This document shows, piece after piece, positions 44,320-57,559 of a DNA stretch of 64,000 bases. Origin of the DNA: Maylandia zebra. Lineage: Eukaryota; Chordata; Actinopteri; Cichliformes; Cichlidae. The notes below the pieces were generated by a model, which was not told the origin of the DNA, searched no databases, and saw nothing but the letters and a program-made list of their open reading frames with translations. Both the position numbers and the translations under genes were made by a program. The DNA lies in NCBI RefSeq assembly GCF_041146795.1, contig NC_135178.1, forward strand, positions 7,136,844 to 7,200,843. The letters run 5' to 3'. Numbering within the stretch: position 1 is the first letter of the stretch; each line of letters opens with the position of its first letter.

Positions 44320-46382
44320 GCTGTAGTATAAGAGACTGCAGAACCAGACTCACCTGGATTGATTACAAGAAGGCCTATGACTCAATGCTCCACACCTGGA
44401 TCCTGGAATGCCTAGAACTATATAAGATCAACAGGACCCTAAGAGCCTTCATCAGGAACTCAATGGGGATGTGGCGGACAACACTGGAGGCCAAACTCAA
44501 GCCCATAGCACAAGTCACCATCAAGTGCGGGATCTACCAAGAAGATGCTCTGTCCCCACTGCTGTTCTGCATAGGCCTGAACCCCCTCAGTGAGATCATT
44601 AACAAGACTGGCTACGGATACCGACTACAGAACGGAGCAGTTGTCAGCCACCTCCTGTACATGGATGACATCAAGCTGTATGCCAAGAGTGAATGAGACA
44701 TCGATTCATTGATCCACACTACCAGGCTATACAGCAATGACATCGGGATGTCATTCGGGCTGGAGAAGTGTAGTCGGATGGTAACAAAGAGAGGGAAGGT
44801 AGTCAGAACTGAGGGGATCGAGCTACCAGAAGGCAACATTGCAGACATAGAGGACAGTTACAAGTACCTGGGGATCCCGCAGGCGAATGGGAACCATGAA
44901 GAGGCCGCTAGGAAAGCTGCAACCACCAAGTACCTGCAGAGGGTCAGGCAAGTCCTGAGGAGTCAGCTGAATGGTAAGAACAAGATCTGGGCTACCCCTG
45001 CTGGGGTAATAGGCTGGCCAAAGGAGGAGATAGAAGCCACTGACATCAAGAAAAGAAAGCTCCTTACCATGCATGGAGGGTTTCACCCCAAGTCCAGCAC
45101 CCTGAGGCTGTACGCTAAGCGGAAGGAAGGGGGCCGGGGACTGGTGAGTGTCAGCACCACAGTCCAGGATGAGACAAGGAACATCCACGAATACATCACA
45201 AAGATGGCCCCAACTGACCGAGTGCTCAGTGAACACCTCGGGCAGCAGAAACCCAAGAAAGTGGAGGAAGGCGAGGAACCATCATGGAAGGACAGGCCCC
45301 TGCACGGTATGTACCACCGGCAGATAGAGGAGGTGGCTGATAACCAGAAATCCTACCAGTGGCTGGACAAAGCTGGACTGAAAGACAGCACAGAGGCACT
45401 AATCATGGCAGCACAAGAACAAGCTCTGAGTACAAGATCCATAGAGGCTGGGGTCTATCACACCAGGCAAGACCCCAGGTGCAGGATGTGTAAAGATGCT
45501 CCAGAGACAATCCAGCACATAACAGCAGGGTGCAAGATGCTAGCAGGCAAGGCATACATGGAACGCCATAACCAAGTGGCCGGCATAGTGTACCGCAGCG
45601 GTCCCCAACCCCCGGGCCTCGGACCAGTACCGGTCTGTGAGTCGTTTGGTACCGGGCCGCAAGAGTTGAGGCTCAGGTGTGAAATGTATGGTTTTCAGGG
45701 TTTTTATCGGTTTTCAGCGTTATTTTGTTATCGTTTTTATCGTTTCATTCCTGGGTCTTTTCACGTGTGTTATGAATAAATCTTCTTTTTTCGGTACCGG
45801 TACTAGTTTCATTTTGTTGTATTTATCCGCGACACCTTAAAGGCCGATCCGTGAAAATATTGTCGGGCATAAACCGGTCCATGGCGCAAAAAAGGTTGGG
45901 GACCGCTGGTGTACAGGAACATCTGTGCCGAGTATAACCTGGACGTCCGGGGTCAAAATGGGAGATGCCCCCAAGGGTGGTGGAGAATGACCGAGCTAAG
46001 ATCCTGTGGGACTTCCAGATACAGACGGACAAAATGGTGGTGGCTAACCAACCGGACATAGTGGTGGTAGACAAACAGAAGAAGATGGCCGTAGTGATCG
46101 ATGTAGCGGTTCCGAATGACAGCAACATCAGGAAGAAGGAACACGAGAAGCTGGAGAAATACCAAGGGCTCAGAGAAGAGCTCGAGAAGATGTGGAGGGT
46201 GAAGGTGACAGTGGTCCCCGTGGTAATCGGAGCACTAGGTGCGGCGACTCCCAAGCTAGGCCAGTGGCTCCAGCAGATCCCGGGAACAACATCGGAGATC
46301 TCTGTCCAGAAGAGCGCAGTCCTGGGAACAGCTAAGATACTGCGCAGGACCCTCAAGCTCCCAGGCCTCTGGTAGAGGACCC

Positions 46383-46385
<3 letters not shown>
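44320..46385 (+). mobile_element. R4/Dong (Rex6)-like LINE, second copy, interrupted
   Basis: Starts within the reverse transcriptase (DYKKAYDSMLHTW, LLYMDDIKLYAKSE) and runs to the same 3' end as the minus-strand copy (CTCTGGTAGAGGACCCGAG), followed by (AT)n. Damage: one stop at 44695-44697 just after YAKSE, a loss of about 30 bases near 44990 relative to the other copy, a hAT insertion at 45596-45908 and a one-base shift near 45945. It retains zinc-binding CRMCKDAPETIQHITAGC and the IDVAVPNDSN endonuclease motif. It is therefore older than, or less protected than, the copy at 38036. Confidence 0.85.
45596..45908. mobile_element. hAT-type non-autonomous element inside LINE
   Basis: A 313-bp element with terminal inverted repeats CAGCGGTCCCCAACC and GGTTGGGGACCGCTG. 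It is flanked by GTGTACCG (45588-45595) and GTGTACAG (45909-45916), an 8-bp target duplication with mismatches. The uninterrupted LINE copy shows GTGTACAG at this point, which confirms the insertion site. Confidence 0.9.

Positions 46386-46459
<74 letters not shown>
46386..46459. repeat. (AT)n microsatellite at LINE 3' edge
   Basis: About 37 AT units directly after the LINE 3' terminus, either the original target or part of the element end. Confidence 0.95.
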
Positions 46460-46464
<5 letters not shown>

Positions 46465-47727
46465 TTTTTCATTGTTTTTTCATCCAATGTTAGCTGAGCT
46501 CGCCATATGAGTTATTTAGTGATATTTAATGTTAAGAAGTATTCTACTGACTTTATTTTGCAGTGTTGTGAAATTCAACTGTATTGCATTCAAAAATTGT
46601 CACTAGTTGTCTTTTGCATTGTCACTTTTTTTTTTTTTATTAATACTGGGCTTTTTTTTTTTACACAATTTAACAATCATTGTTGTAACCTTTTATGATG
46701 TATCTTTTAAAAATTATAGAACTTGATTCAATTTGATGGTAAGAACGACAAATAAAAATTTTTTGGCTTTTATCTCATTGTTTTGAGACATTGACATTCA
46801 ATCATTGCCTCATAGTTCAGTGCAAAACAATGTCTTGAAAGTGCGTCTGTGGACCATCATTCAAAAGAACCACATCCAGAAAAGTATTTATTGTATGAAG
46901 ATAAAGTTTCACGGCCATAATGCAAAAAAAAAAAAAAAGTTTTCTTATTTGAGATGAGGTGATCCAGCTGAGGAGATAAGATTTACAGCTCAAAAGATCT
47001 CCTGTGTCCTTTGCCCCACAGGAGGACACAGGACATCTTTTTTGGCTGTGAAATCTTTAACAAGGAATAGGCCTCAAGAGCTGTTCTGATAAAAACTGCA
47101 AAAATAAAGAAACGCCAAAAATGATGACAATTTAATCCACCATTTCTCCGAATGACCAGATCACGAGCCTGTCTGCTGAAAAGCCAGTGGGATGTCTGGA
47201 GGTGTTCCTGCAGCTCCTGAATAAAGACAGGGATATTGCAGCCATTGCAAAAATGTATACACAGCAAGCACACATTAAAAGTGTGAAAGGATTTATTTAA
47301 AGACAGCACTTGGTGCCAGTCTACTTGTGAGAACATAGAGAGCAGTAATGGACATCTGCAGATAATTTATCATCTGAATTTGACTTAAATAAGCATACAT
47401 TCATGGATGGTGTTGAAATTTCCACAGAACAACTTGTGAAGTGGCTGCACATTACAAACCACCCCCGGTCATGTGGGTTGATAAGACGTAGCCTTCCGGT
47501 AACAATAGCGGTGCCTTTTAGACTTATTCTGAGTTCAATTGACATGTCACTGTATTTAAATAGTAGAGACAGTTTTCAGTCCTGTTTCGTTTATCTCAGT
47601 GAGTGACATTCATTGTCTGTCAGCTGTTTACAGTACTCCCATTGGAAATTAGAGATTCATGGTGATCCTGAGCAGACATTCACAACTAACTGCGAGGAAT
47701 TAGCAAATGATCCCTGCGGCGCATAGA
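46460..47727 (-). other. adora2a: probable adora2a 3' UTR and flank
   Basis: No gene is recognised. Being directly downstream of the adora2a stop, much of it is likely 3' UTR. Several reverse AATAAA candidates exist (for example around 46886 and 47285), and none can be preferred. Confidence 0.4.
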
Positions 47728-50211
47728 TCAGTGCACTTTATCTAGCTCGCTACAGCAGCTCTTCCTGTCCTGGGTGTTGAACAGCAGTGCAACCTGTGCT
47801 GGGGCGAGGTTCTGTCTGCAGTTTTCCTCCAGGATCTCTGGTTCAGAGCAGTCGTTCCCCGCCGGGAGCTGAGTCTGCCTGAGGGCTTGAAGTGGACACG
47901 TCCCCACTTTGGGGCAGTGGGCGATAACAACTGACAGAGGCGGGTGAGACACTGTTGCCAGACCACCCTCTAAAGGGGAGATGTGAGCAGGACAGCGGCA
48001 GGAGTTCTCACAGGTACTGCTGCTGTGCTCTGTGAAAAGGTCAAAGCTGAGGCCATTTGCTTTGAGCCTGATGGAGTCCGTGATGCTGTTGTGAGTAGAG
48101 TTCCGCTTACTCCCGCTGCTCTCAAACACCTCCCGCTTCCCCAGGATGTGCCGCCTAATAATCCTACGGAAGGTGTGCCGGAACTCTCGGATGCGGTAGG
48201 CGTAGATGAAGGGGTTGACCACAGAGTTGGCATGGGATAGGATAATGGCCACATACATAACCAAAGCAGGAGGACGATCACACTGAGGACAGAAGAGGGT
48301 GAAGCAGTTAATGATATGTAAAGGAAGCCAGCAGACCGCAAACAGGCCCACAATGATGGCCAGAGACTTGGCAGCCTGGACCTCTTTCTGCAGGACGGAG
48401 CGGGACTTTTCCCCATGAGACGCTTTTACTTCAATCAGCATGAGCTGGTGGCGAGCTGCCATGAAGATACACAGGTAGATGGCCAACATTAGCAGCAAGG
48501 GGATCAGCACACAAGCAAAAAAGTTGAAGTAGACCATGTACTTCATGTTGACAACATCCTCAAACAGGCACTTCATCATGCCCGGCTGGCAGGGGCTGCT
48601 TTTGGTTTCGTTGGTGCCGTTTCTTGACTCCCCACCATGCCAGCCCATCATGGGGGTCAAACCGATGATGATGGATAAAATCCAGCATATGGCAATGATG
48701 CCTCGAGCCCGCTGTCCTGTCACCAAGCTGTTGTACCTGGACAGGGAGACAATACACGTGTCAAGCTTCAATTGTCTTTCAGCTCCTGAGAACTCAGAGA
48801 TAAAGGTTTGTTTCCCTCTGCCACAATGACCTCTATAAACCTCATAAGAAAGCTTCCGTCCCTTGTTTGAATTAATTATTACTGTATACGAAAGTACCCC
48901 GCTGATTTATCATTTGCTTATGCGATCGTTCCGTGGAAGCAACTCTCATACCGGAACTACAAGAGACAAGAATAAACAAACTGAGTCTTTCAGGACTCAG
49001 GACTCCTCAAAGGAAGGAGCCTATTTTTGGTTCGCCTGTAGCACAGTGTGGGAGAGCAGCTGAGACATTTGGCTTGTTTCTATCACATTCTTCAGATGTT
49101 AAAGTGCAAAGGTTAATACTGCAAAAACACCCCCCCCCCCCCCCCCCCCCCTCTTTAGGGATGTACAAACACAACGCAGAAGAGCCCTCACATACGTATG
49201 TTCAGCAGGAGGAGTGTGTTCGAGCCCTAAAGGGCGAGACGTCTGACCGGCGCAGCAGTGCGGTAACGATGAGGTCACAGCATCACTGTCACTGTCAGGT
49301 CTGCAGATGCACCGTCGTTGGCAAATTTGCATGTTAAATCAACATCTCACTGGGTTTGGAGCTTTTTTGTTGTTATTTTTACATTACAATAATAAAAGTA
49401 AGTTTACAAAACAGGCTTACACAGTCTGTGTAAGCAATTAGAGCGATATTTGTTTGATTGCTCCGGGGGGAATTTGCCCTGTGGGAGACGCTGTTTCTGA
49501 ACAGTCTTATTCAGCCATGGAATATCTGGTTCAAATGTCAAATGTTTTAACCAACAGAAATGAAATGAAACGTTGGGCGTCATCGTGAGAATTCTACTGC
49601 TTCTGATTAAAAACACACATTGGACTAAAGTAAGAATTAATTAAGAGTTAAAACGTTCCTATTTTGTTTTCCAAATCTGATCTTCGTTTCTTTCTGTGCT
49701 TGGACATGTTGAAAAAATGGTTTTTAAGTAGTAATCAGCTGTTTTACTAATGCTAATCAACTGTTTATTGGTGCCTTATTAACACACGTAATAATGCAGT
49801 TATAAAGGATTTCACTTATTCTATTAACTCATTAATTTTGCACCAATAAATGATAAATGATCCACTTTTCCTCATGGTTACTGACCTGAGTGGTATCTTG
49901 ATTGCAATGTAGCGATCTATAGCGATGGCCAGCAGACTAAAGATGGAGCTCTGTGTGAGAACCAGCACAAAGCACGCAATAAACAGGCAGCCATAGAAGT
50001 TGGAGCAGAACCCGATGCTGATGACAATGGCAAAGGGAATGGCCAGGACGCCCACGGCGATGTCGGCCACAGCCAGCGACACCACGAAGAAGTTGGTGAT
50101 GCTCTGGAGGTTACTGTTGAGGGCCACGGCCCAGCAGACCAACACATTTCCCAGCACTGAGAAGATGGCAATCAGCAGCTCCAGGGTGATGTAGAAAAAT
50201 TTGTCCCGCAT
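47728..50211 (-). CDS. adora2a: Adenosine receptor A2a (Gs-coupled GPCR)
   Basis: Two coding exons on the minus strand (50211-49886 and 48736-47728) join to 444 residues; as I recall, human has 412. The single intron splits the codon after the DRY motif (IPLR/YNSLV), the position shared by adenosine receptors. Seven transmembrane segments are evident. Key residues: DRY at 99-101, ligand-contacting Phe167-Glu168 in CLFEDVV, Asn252 in HIINCF, and NPFIY at 283-287. The Ser/Cys-rich C-tail of more than 130 residues separates it from the short-tailed A2b. Signalling is through Gs and cAMP in response to extracellular adenosine. Flanks upb1 and specc1l fit the human order. Which fish A2a duplicate this is cannot be told here. 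Confidence 0.95.
49130..49151. repeat. poly-C tract in adora2a intron
   Basis: A run of 22 C on the plus strand (poly-G in the adora2a sense strand), inside the only coding-region intron. Length may vary or be misread in sequencing. Confidence 0.9.
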
Positions 50212-51964
50212 GATGAGGCAAACAGCGAAGAGGTCACTAATGCGGGGGGAGGAAATCTCACCTCAACGTCCATAGCTGCAGCCTAGCAGCTGCTGAACTC
50301 AGCCTTGTCACCTCCAGAGAAACAGCCACTAGATTCCACAAAACAGTGACTCCTTCACACCTGCTCAGCTTAAAATACTGAAAAAGAAAAATGAATCACA
50401 TGGAGCTATCATCACTCCGCATGCAGGGTGCAGTCACCTCCATTCTGTCCTCATAAAAAAGCTCTTCTGCTGTCCTCTCCCCTCAGCTCCTTCCCCTCGG
50501 CGTCCTTTTCCCACGAGCTCCTTGAAAGGCTGAGATGATGCCAGCAACAGACATCACAGTGACATCGCTCTGTTGGAAATAAAAAAAAAAAGGTGCAAAA
50601 GTGAAAAAGAAGAAATGCTCCTACAGTAGAGGAAGTGAATATGGGACTTTGTATTAGGTATAAAGCGAGGCACCCTGTTTGCATTTGAAAGATCTACAAA
50701 CACAATACAGGTTCCTTCTTATCAGTTATGAAGTACACTTATATGGGCGTTATAGGGTACACTTATATATAGTCACAATATTTCCAGAAGCATCAGCAGC
50801 TTTAATAAAACCACAGACACCTTTCATAAAGCCACATTACACTGCAAAAAAAAAGAAGCAATGTCACTGTTCGGTTGTGTGAGACTTTTAGTTGCTGATG
50901 CCTCCTATAAACAGTCTTTCTGACCCTGCAAAAGGGCAGTGGGAGAGCAACTTGTGTAGCCTCCATCAGCACGAGCATGCACGGCTCCACGTTGTAGCAA
51001 ACTGCTGTCAAAATGCAGTTTGAATCATTTATACTGTGCTAAAATCCGATGTTATACTACAATACTGCAACATAATTCAGATTTGCTCTGACAAGCACAG
51101 ACTTGTGACAGTTTCTGATGTTTAAGTTCAGACACTCAATTTAGAAGTTTATATCCATTATGTTTTGTTTAGACTTTGATTGTCGTGGATTTGCGATGTG
51201 ATTTCCAGCATTTGTGTAGCCAAGAACAGCAGACCTTGACTCCTGTGGTAGATAAAGATTTTCAACTAGTAAAAAAAACAGGGAAAAATAAGAAATGCGA
51301 TCTTATCTTGTGATAATTCAAGAGAAATGGGCACTGAACTCAACGTGAACCTGTTTTATGGATTACTTCTGCAACAGTTGTGATCACATACAATAGAAAG
51401 TTCAGAGGTGTGACGCTGCATTGGCCTTAAGCCTGCTATCGTCTGAGGCACGTCCATGCAGCAGCTTATTTTGAAAATGTACATTAATATTACAGTAAAA
51501 ATCACCTTTCACAGTTATAACAGTTAACTATGACCTTAACATAACTGTAGATGGTCAACTAAAAGGCTGGCTGTACTAAACTGCAAAGCCTCAATTCTAC
51601 AAAGTATGTGAACATGTTAGTGTTGATTCCAGAAGCTGCGCTGTACACAGTGTAAATGCTACATGCTGGTAAATGTAGCTGTTAGATATTTACTGTTATT
51701 ATTTGTTACAGCAGGTTCAGGACAAAAGGTTCTGCTACAGTGAAAATCCTGTGTGTCCAGTTTTATAATGCATGCTGTACAGTATTATATGACGGCTAAA
51801 ATGCGATTCTCTCAGTTCTGTGAGCGCTAAAACTAAAACGAAACATTGTGACCACAGGAAGTGCGCATTGAGAGATGAGTCACACTCAGAGTATCGTAGT
51901 GGGTTTTGTAGCTGCTGTCTTTCAGGCAATTCAAAACAGATAAGACCAAAGATAAGTAAATAAA

Positions 51965-52095
51965 TGTATTACTTGTGCTTTTATTGAAAAGCACAAGTGT
52001 GTGAATGTGAGAGTGAATGAATAGTGGAATTGTACAGCGCTTTGAGGTTCTCGAAAAGCTCTATATAAATGCAATCCATTATTATTATTATTAAT
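51965..52095 (+). repeat. interspersed repeat 3' end
   Basis: Contains GAATTGTACAGCGCTTTGAG and TCTATATAAATGCAATCCAT, followed by an ATT run. Related in the opposite sense to 36430-36545. Confidence 0.5.
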
Positions 52096-52239
52096 AATAT
52101 TATACGTGATTATATGACTATATGTGTATAAATGATCAATTCTTTGTTAGCAATTTTTCCAAATATGATTAAAAAGTAATATTTCAATATTAGGTTTGTT
52201 TTTACCAACCCAGGCAGCTATCTTCATTGACATAATGGT

Positions 52240-52440
52240 TTCCCTAGCCCCTTACCCTAAACCTAACCAGAACCTAATTGTAACCCTGACCCTAAAGCCA
52301 CATTTTGAGCCTCAAAAAGGCCTTCAAACTTGTGAGGACCGGTATGTGTGTTCTCACAAGTGACTGTTGGTTCTCACAAGTATAGTAGAATGCAGATTTT
52401 GGTCCTCACAAGGATAGCTAGACAGGAATACACACACACA
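52240..52440. repeat. fish interspersed repeat with CCTAACC-like head and CA tail
   Basis: Begins CCTTACCCTAAACCTAACC, contains CTTGTGAGGACCGGTATGTG and TTGGTCCTCACAAGGATAGC, and ends in ACACACACACA. This phrase set is common in fish genomes. The telomere-like start is part of the repeat. Confidence 0.55.
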
Positions 52441-54846
52441 CAAACAAAAGAGGGAAAAAAACAGAAGAAAAGAAGAAGAAAAAGTTAAGCTTCGTACTTG
52501 AAAAGATTTCCCTATTTTGCAAAATATCATTAGGATGCAACAAAAGGTAAAATAATGATAAAACGGGAAGATGAACAGGGAACAGAAATAACCAACAAAG
52601 GAAAGGAACACATGTAATGTAATCTGATCTTGAAACTACCAATTCCTTATTTTGGAATTTAGAAATTTCTTTGAAAAACAAATATCGTTTTTGACCCCAG
52701 AAATGACTTCTAATGATCAAATAGGACTAAAGTCTTAATGCTGAGTACAATGTATTTGTAGATAGCAGATGGCTTTTTTGGTTCAAGTCACATTAAATGA
52801 TGCAATACAGTGAATCAAAGGGCTTTTTGTGCCATAAAGGAATTTATTTTCAAAAGCTCTGTTTTTAAAGGTAAAATATTTTATACTCACAAAATCTCTC
52901 ATTGACCTCATCTGAGGTGGGAATGATATGATCTGAATTTTGAGAAAAAAGACTTAAACAAATAACAAAAAGGTGGATAAAACCGAACTCCAATCAAAGA
53001 AAATTAAACCTTTTACAAGAAACAGACAAAATGATCCAAAAGAGAATAAGCGTGATGATGGAAAATGGTAAATTCATATTTAAAATCTTCTTTTCTATAA
53101 GTTTAAATGGGTGGAAACACATTAGTATGGAACTGTGTCTGCAAGCGTGTTGGTAAAGTGTTGCGTTTAATGCATTTAAACATGAGTTTATAGCATGTTT
53201 TTCTCTTTTCCGTGACTTGCAGTTTTGGATAGAGTTAAGTTTTGCTGTCAACAGGATAAGGAAGCTGTCAAAAAAGAAGTACGCTTCATACGAGCAGTAT
53301 TACAACTCTGCAGTACAAAAGCAGATAAGAGCAAACACCTTTGTAAACATTTTTGGGTGAAATATCGTAGCGAGAGGGAAAAAAAGAATTGTAGCACAAT
53401 TCTTGGAAGTTTGATATGGCTTGTGGTCTATTCTCAGTCAGACTATAGTTTAGATGCCTTGATAGCTTTGAGCCGTCAGCACGCAGCTCACTGAGCTTAC
53501 AAATAGAAGCTGTTTTTGTGCTGCTGAATTCCCTCTGAGGGGATGTTTGTGAAGGTTAGACTGAGTTTTCAAAGATACCAGCTGTGATGGAACACAAAGG
53601 TCTTTGCTCTCCCAGTCATGCTTTTCCCTCAGGGTTAGATGAGCCATTAATACTAAAATACTGCTATTCCACGTTTGCGTGTCATCAGGAGATATCCTTT
53701 TAATTCCAAAGGGCTTATAAATAAAGTTTTAACTGTTGCTGTTTTAAGAGATGTTGGTGTGCGACTAGAATTCCAGTGTTTTTTATGTATCAGTACTTCA
53801 CAGTAATAATCCCAAAGGACAAGAAAGGAAATCATGAATTTCTTAAAACTGCACCAGTGATTCTCCCATGCTAGCCACACAGTAAGAAGCTGTCCTAAAA
53901 TAAAATTATGAGACACATCAGAGAAGCTCCAGGGAGTAATAGTGAGACAGGGTTAGGGTGCAAGCTTTGGTTCACAGCAGCCACTTTGAGGGATGAAATC
54001 TGTACAAATATTGATATTTATTAGTATCTTTGTACTGAGAAAGATAAAGAAGAAGTCAGCCAATGCAGCACACCAACAATAAACCACAGCATATCACCAC
54101 CCTTTACCACTGCACAAGAGAAAATTAAAACTTGAGCTTCCTGTCACCGCAGGCTCTCGCTATGCTGTCCATACAAAGTGCCAATACTGCTGCAAGCACA
54201 GTGAGTCGCCTCACTATCTCTGAGCATCTGTGTTGACTCTTTTGCACTAAAGCATCGTAGCATATTGAGAAGCAGGTAACAGTGATCAAAATTACAGTCT
54301 GATTAAATAATATAATGAAATCTGGGCTTAAACAGTAGATTTTATGGTGAGAGTGTGTCAAGAAATTAACAACTGGGCTAAAACAATTAGCCAAAAAAAA
54401 TGGATTTTCAAGTCTGACCGATTTATTATGAAGGCAATGTCATTGTTAGCTATATGCCAATTTTTGGCTTCACAATTTGTAATGACTTAGAGCTCAAAAT
54501 GTAAAAAGTAAAGACACAAAGGGAGAGACACCCTTCAAACAAAACGAGTGTTAGCTTAAACCATTAGCTTAGGCTCTAGATATAGTTAAAAATATACTGA
54601 TAGCGAAGAGTAAGCTACTGGATAACAGGGATTTAAAGTAGCCTAAAACAGATGGATAAATGAGTGAAAATAGGGCATTGCAATTATGAATAAATACCTG
54701 TTAGCTGGAATTAGCAGGTAGCTGTAAACTGGATAATGGTATTGGATAAAAGTAGTAACTAAATATTTGGATATTACAGGTGAAATTGCTAAAGCTAACG
54801 ACAAGAGTAGGTAGTGGTTGAAGCAGGTCATAGTTGTTAAATTAGA

Positions 54847-54890
54847 CATAAGATAAGATAAGATAACCTTTATTAGGTTATCTTATAGTT
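54847..54890 (+). repeat. AGATA microsatellite and retroelement tail
   Basis: Tandem AGATA units lead into ACCTTTATTAGGTTATCT, resembling the reversed tail of a fish LINE or SINE. Confidence 0.5.
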
Positions 54891-57559
54891 ATATACATAG
54901 TAGATAAATACTTAAATGTGTAGCTTAGAGTCGTGTAGCATAGAACTGGATAAATGAAAGCTAAAGATAAAAACTAATGGTTCAAAATTTTATGGATACG
55001 CAACTGCTGAAAAAAATGGAAACATTTCTAGATGAATGGTTAGAAAAAAGTTATGGATATTTTGTGGTAAGTGTTGAAAACAGGCCTACTGGTCTAAACA
55101 GTGACAGTTAACTGATGTCTACTTATAAAACCAGTCTTATTAAACAACACCCAGTTTATGATGAAACTAAACACACACTGAATATGTGTCCTACATCAAG
55201 TAACAGCCTGTAACAAATCACAAAAGACGAGTAAAGTAGAGTGGTCACTGCTGTGTGACACAGTCCACTTGACTCTGTCTTTGTGTCTGCACTTGACTCA
55301 TGGCCACAGTTACTCACATGAAGACACCAGGGGCAGAAAGCAGCTGTGCACAGTGACCCCCCACCTGTTGTGGCAATCTCGCTAATAAATCAAGGAATCT
55401 CTGTATGTGTGTTCTTCACATGGAGACAAACGTTTATTCTTTCTGCCTCAGACCTGGTGGCTGTGCAGCTCAGGCCCTGACCAAGTGCACTGTCCGGTCG
55501 GGGTACTTTGAATGAGTGGTGTTCCCATTTCACAAGGTCTCTAGTTGCTAGGTAACATCTTTGACTTCACAGATGATGTCACACTGTTCTGTGACCACTG
55601 TCACCAGTTTATGTAACATAGTTTATGAATCAACATCCTCCACTCTAACATGTACATGCTACTACACCTTAGGGAGGAGACTTGTTAAAAACAAATTAAT
55701 TTAAGCATATGTAACATTTGACACTTTAATAGAGGGACCACAGCGCCAGCAGTGCTGTTATCATTTCATATGTTGCATTTTAGAAGAATTATTCAGATTA
55801 TGTGTCATAAAAACAATGATTGCAGGACAACAGGGGTACCTGATACTGTGATGGTAATGTTTTGCTCGTTTGTTTTTGCTTTTTATGTCTTTTCTTCTTC
55901 TTCTTTTGCACTTGAACATGATGTAATTGATTGTGAGGACAAGCAAAGCTGCATTATTTCTGTGCAACATAAACTAATTACGGCACTACAGCTGTTTTAT
56001 TACTGAATCTCGAGTCTTCCGGTTGCAGAGGAAGCCCAGGTCGCAATACAGGTTTAAGAGATGAAGTATTTCATTTATTAGGTTAAGTGTTCAACAGGCC
56101 GTGTTATAATAAGCTCACCGGGGATTTTGTGGAATCACTATCAGCAGACTTTTTTTCTGCAAGCCTCTGAGAAAACCCACAGTATGCAAATACGCACTAG
56201 ACATCAGTTTCCACAGAAACCTCACCTGTTTCTCATCTTGCCGTGGGCACTAAAGCAAAAATACGACTGTTACATGAAAATGTTCATTCACGTGTTCATA
56301 GTGTGAAAACTGAAAGCACTGCCAGTGAAAGTGAAGTCTGCGTTTAATTCATTTTTGCGCAAGATGCAGTCAGTCGGCGCGCACGGCTTACCTTTCTCTC
56401 CGCAGGCTTCCTTTCCTACAAATGGCAAAATTTTGATATCCAAAGGCACTTGATGAAACGAGGCGACAGAAAAAGTCGACTTAAAAATATTACGCAAATG
56501 ACGGTTTTCACTTCCCACTGAGCGACCAACTTCTTCAATTCACGCCTTAAATTTTCCGTCCAGCTGCACTTCACTTTTTTTTCTTCTTTTTGTAAAGTTG
56601 ACTTTAAAGCGCAGCTCAATAATAAAAACACACCATCGAGCTCTGATCGACGTGTCTCCACTGAAAGAAAGAAGACTCCTGCTTTTGTCACTTCACAAAG
56701 ATGAGATCTGCTCTTTACTCTCGCTCTGCTCCGGTCAAGTGAGTGTCTCTCGCTCTCTCTCTCTCACACACACACCCTCCATAAAACAGGCTGGCTGTAC
56801 CTCAGTTTCCTCTTCGGGGTCAGACAGCTAAAAGCATGCTGTGTATACGCGATGATGGTGATGATGTCACGCGTTAAACACGGTGTGTCTGCTGTGCAAC
56901 TTGAGATGCTCTGAATCAGTTAAGCCGGTTATCTTTCTAACACAGAGGGACAATTATCCGGTTAGTGCTCGGTACCAGAGCTCTGTCGCGTTTTATTACC
57001 TGGATAATGTATGTTGAGTGGAAATGTAATGTTCTAGCCCCGGGCGAGGTTCAAACCCTGCGTGACATAAACAAAGGTGCAGATTTCAGGGGGATGTGCG
57101 CTCTTTTTAAATCCCGTCGTCCGGTATGAACCGTCACCACCCCTGACTCAACTCCGTCTCGCTTTCTCGCCTTTTCTTTAAAAGTCATTCTTTTAAAAGT
57201 AGTCTTGTCCAACAGTTCTTCAGGCTTCCCGAAAGTCTCCCAAAGGGTTTCTTTGGGATATTTGCTGATTTTTCACCAACTTTCAGTCTAGTCGTTGTAC
57301 CTGACATTTTATTAGAGACATTTTGTGTCTGTGTGCGTATTATGCCCCTTCACACTGACCTGTGAATCATTCAATTAAAAATACAAAGGAAAAGAAAGAA
57401 AAGGCACCTAACTCAACTGATGGAGTGTTGTGTGTGTAGACACAACAATAAGCTTTATCTACACATAACAGACAACTTGGCAAAGAATCAATTTTAAAAT
57501 GTCTTTCTGTATTGTGTTACCATCTTGTTACAAAAGCACAGCATTCGCTCCAATTTCTT

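Larger units (their letters stand above)
50212..57559. other. adora2a 5' region and long non-coding stretch
   Basis: No protein gene is supported in these 7.3 kb. GC-richer DNA at 56330-56420 and 56630-56870 looks promoter-like. On the minus strand AGAGAAAG followed by GTAAGC near 56392 is a possible donor of a non-coding adora2a first exon. Repeats inside are listed separately. Confidence 0.4.

Noticed and set aside
52251-52310. Telomere-like CCCTAA-type sequence
   Set aside because: Units are irregular and embedded in a dispersed fish repeat, so this is not an interstitial telomere array.
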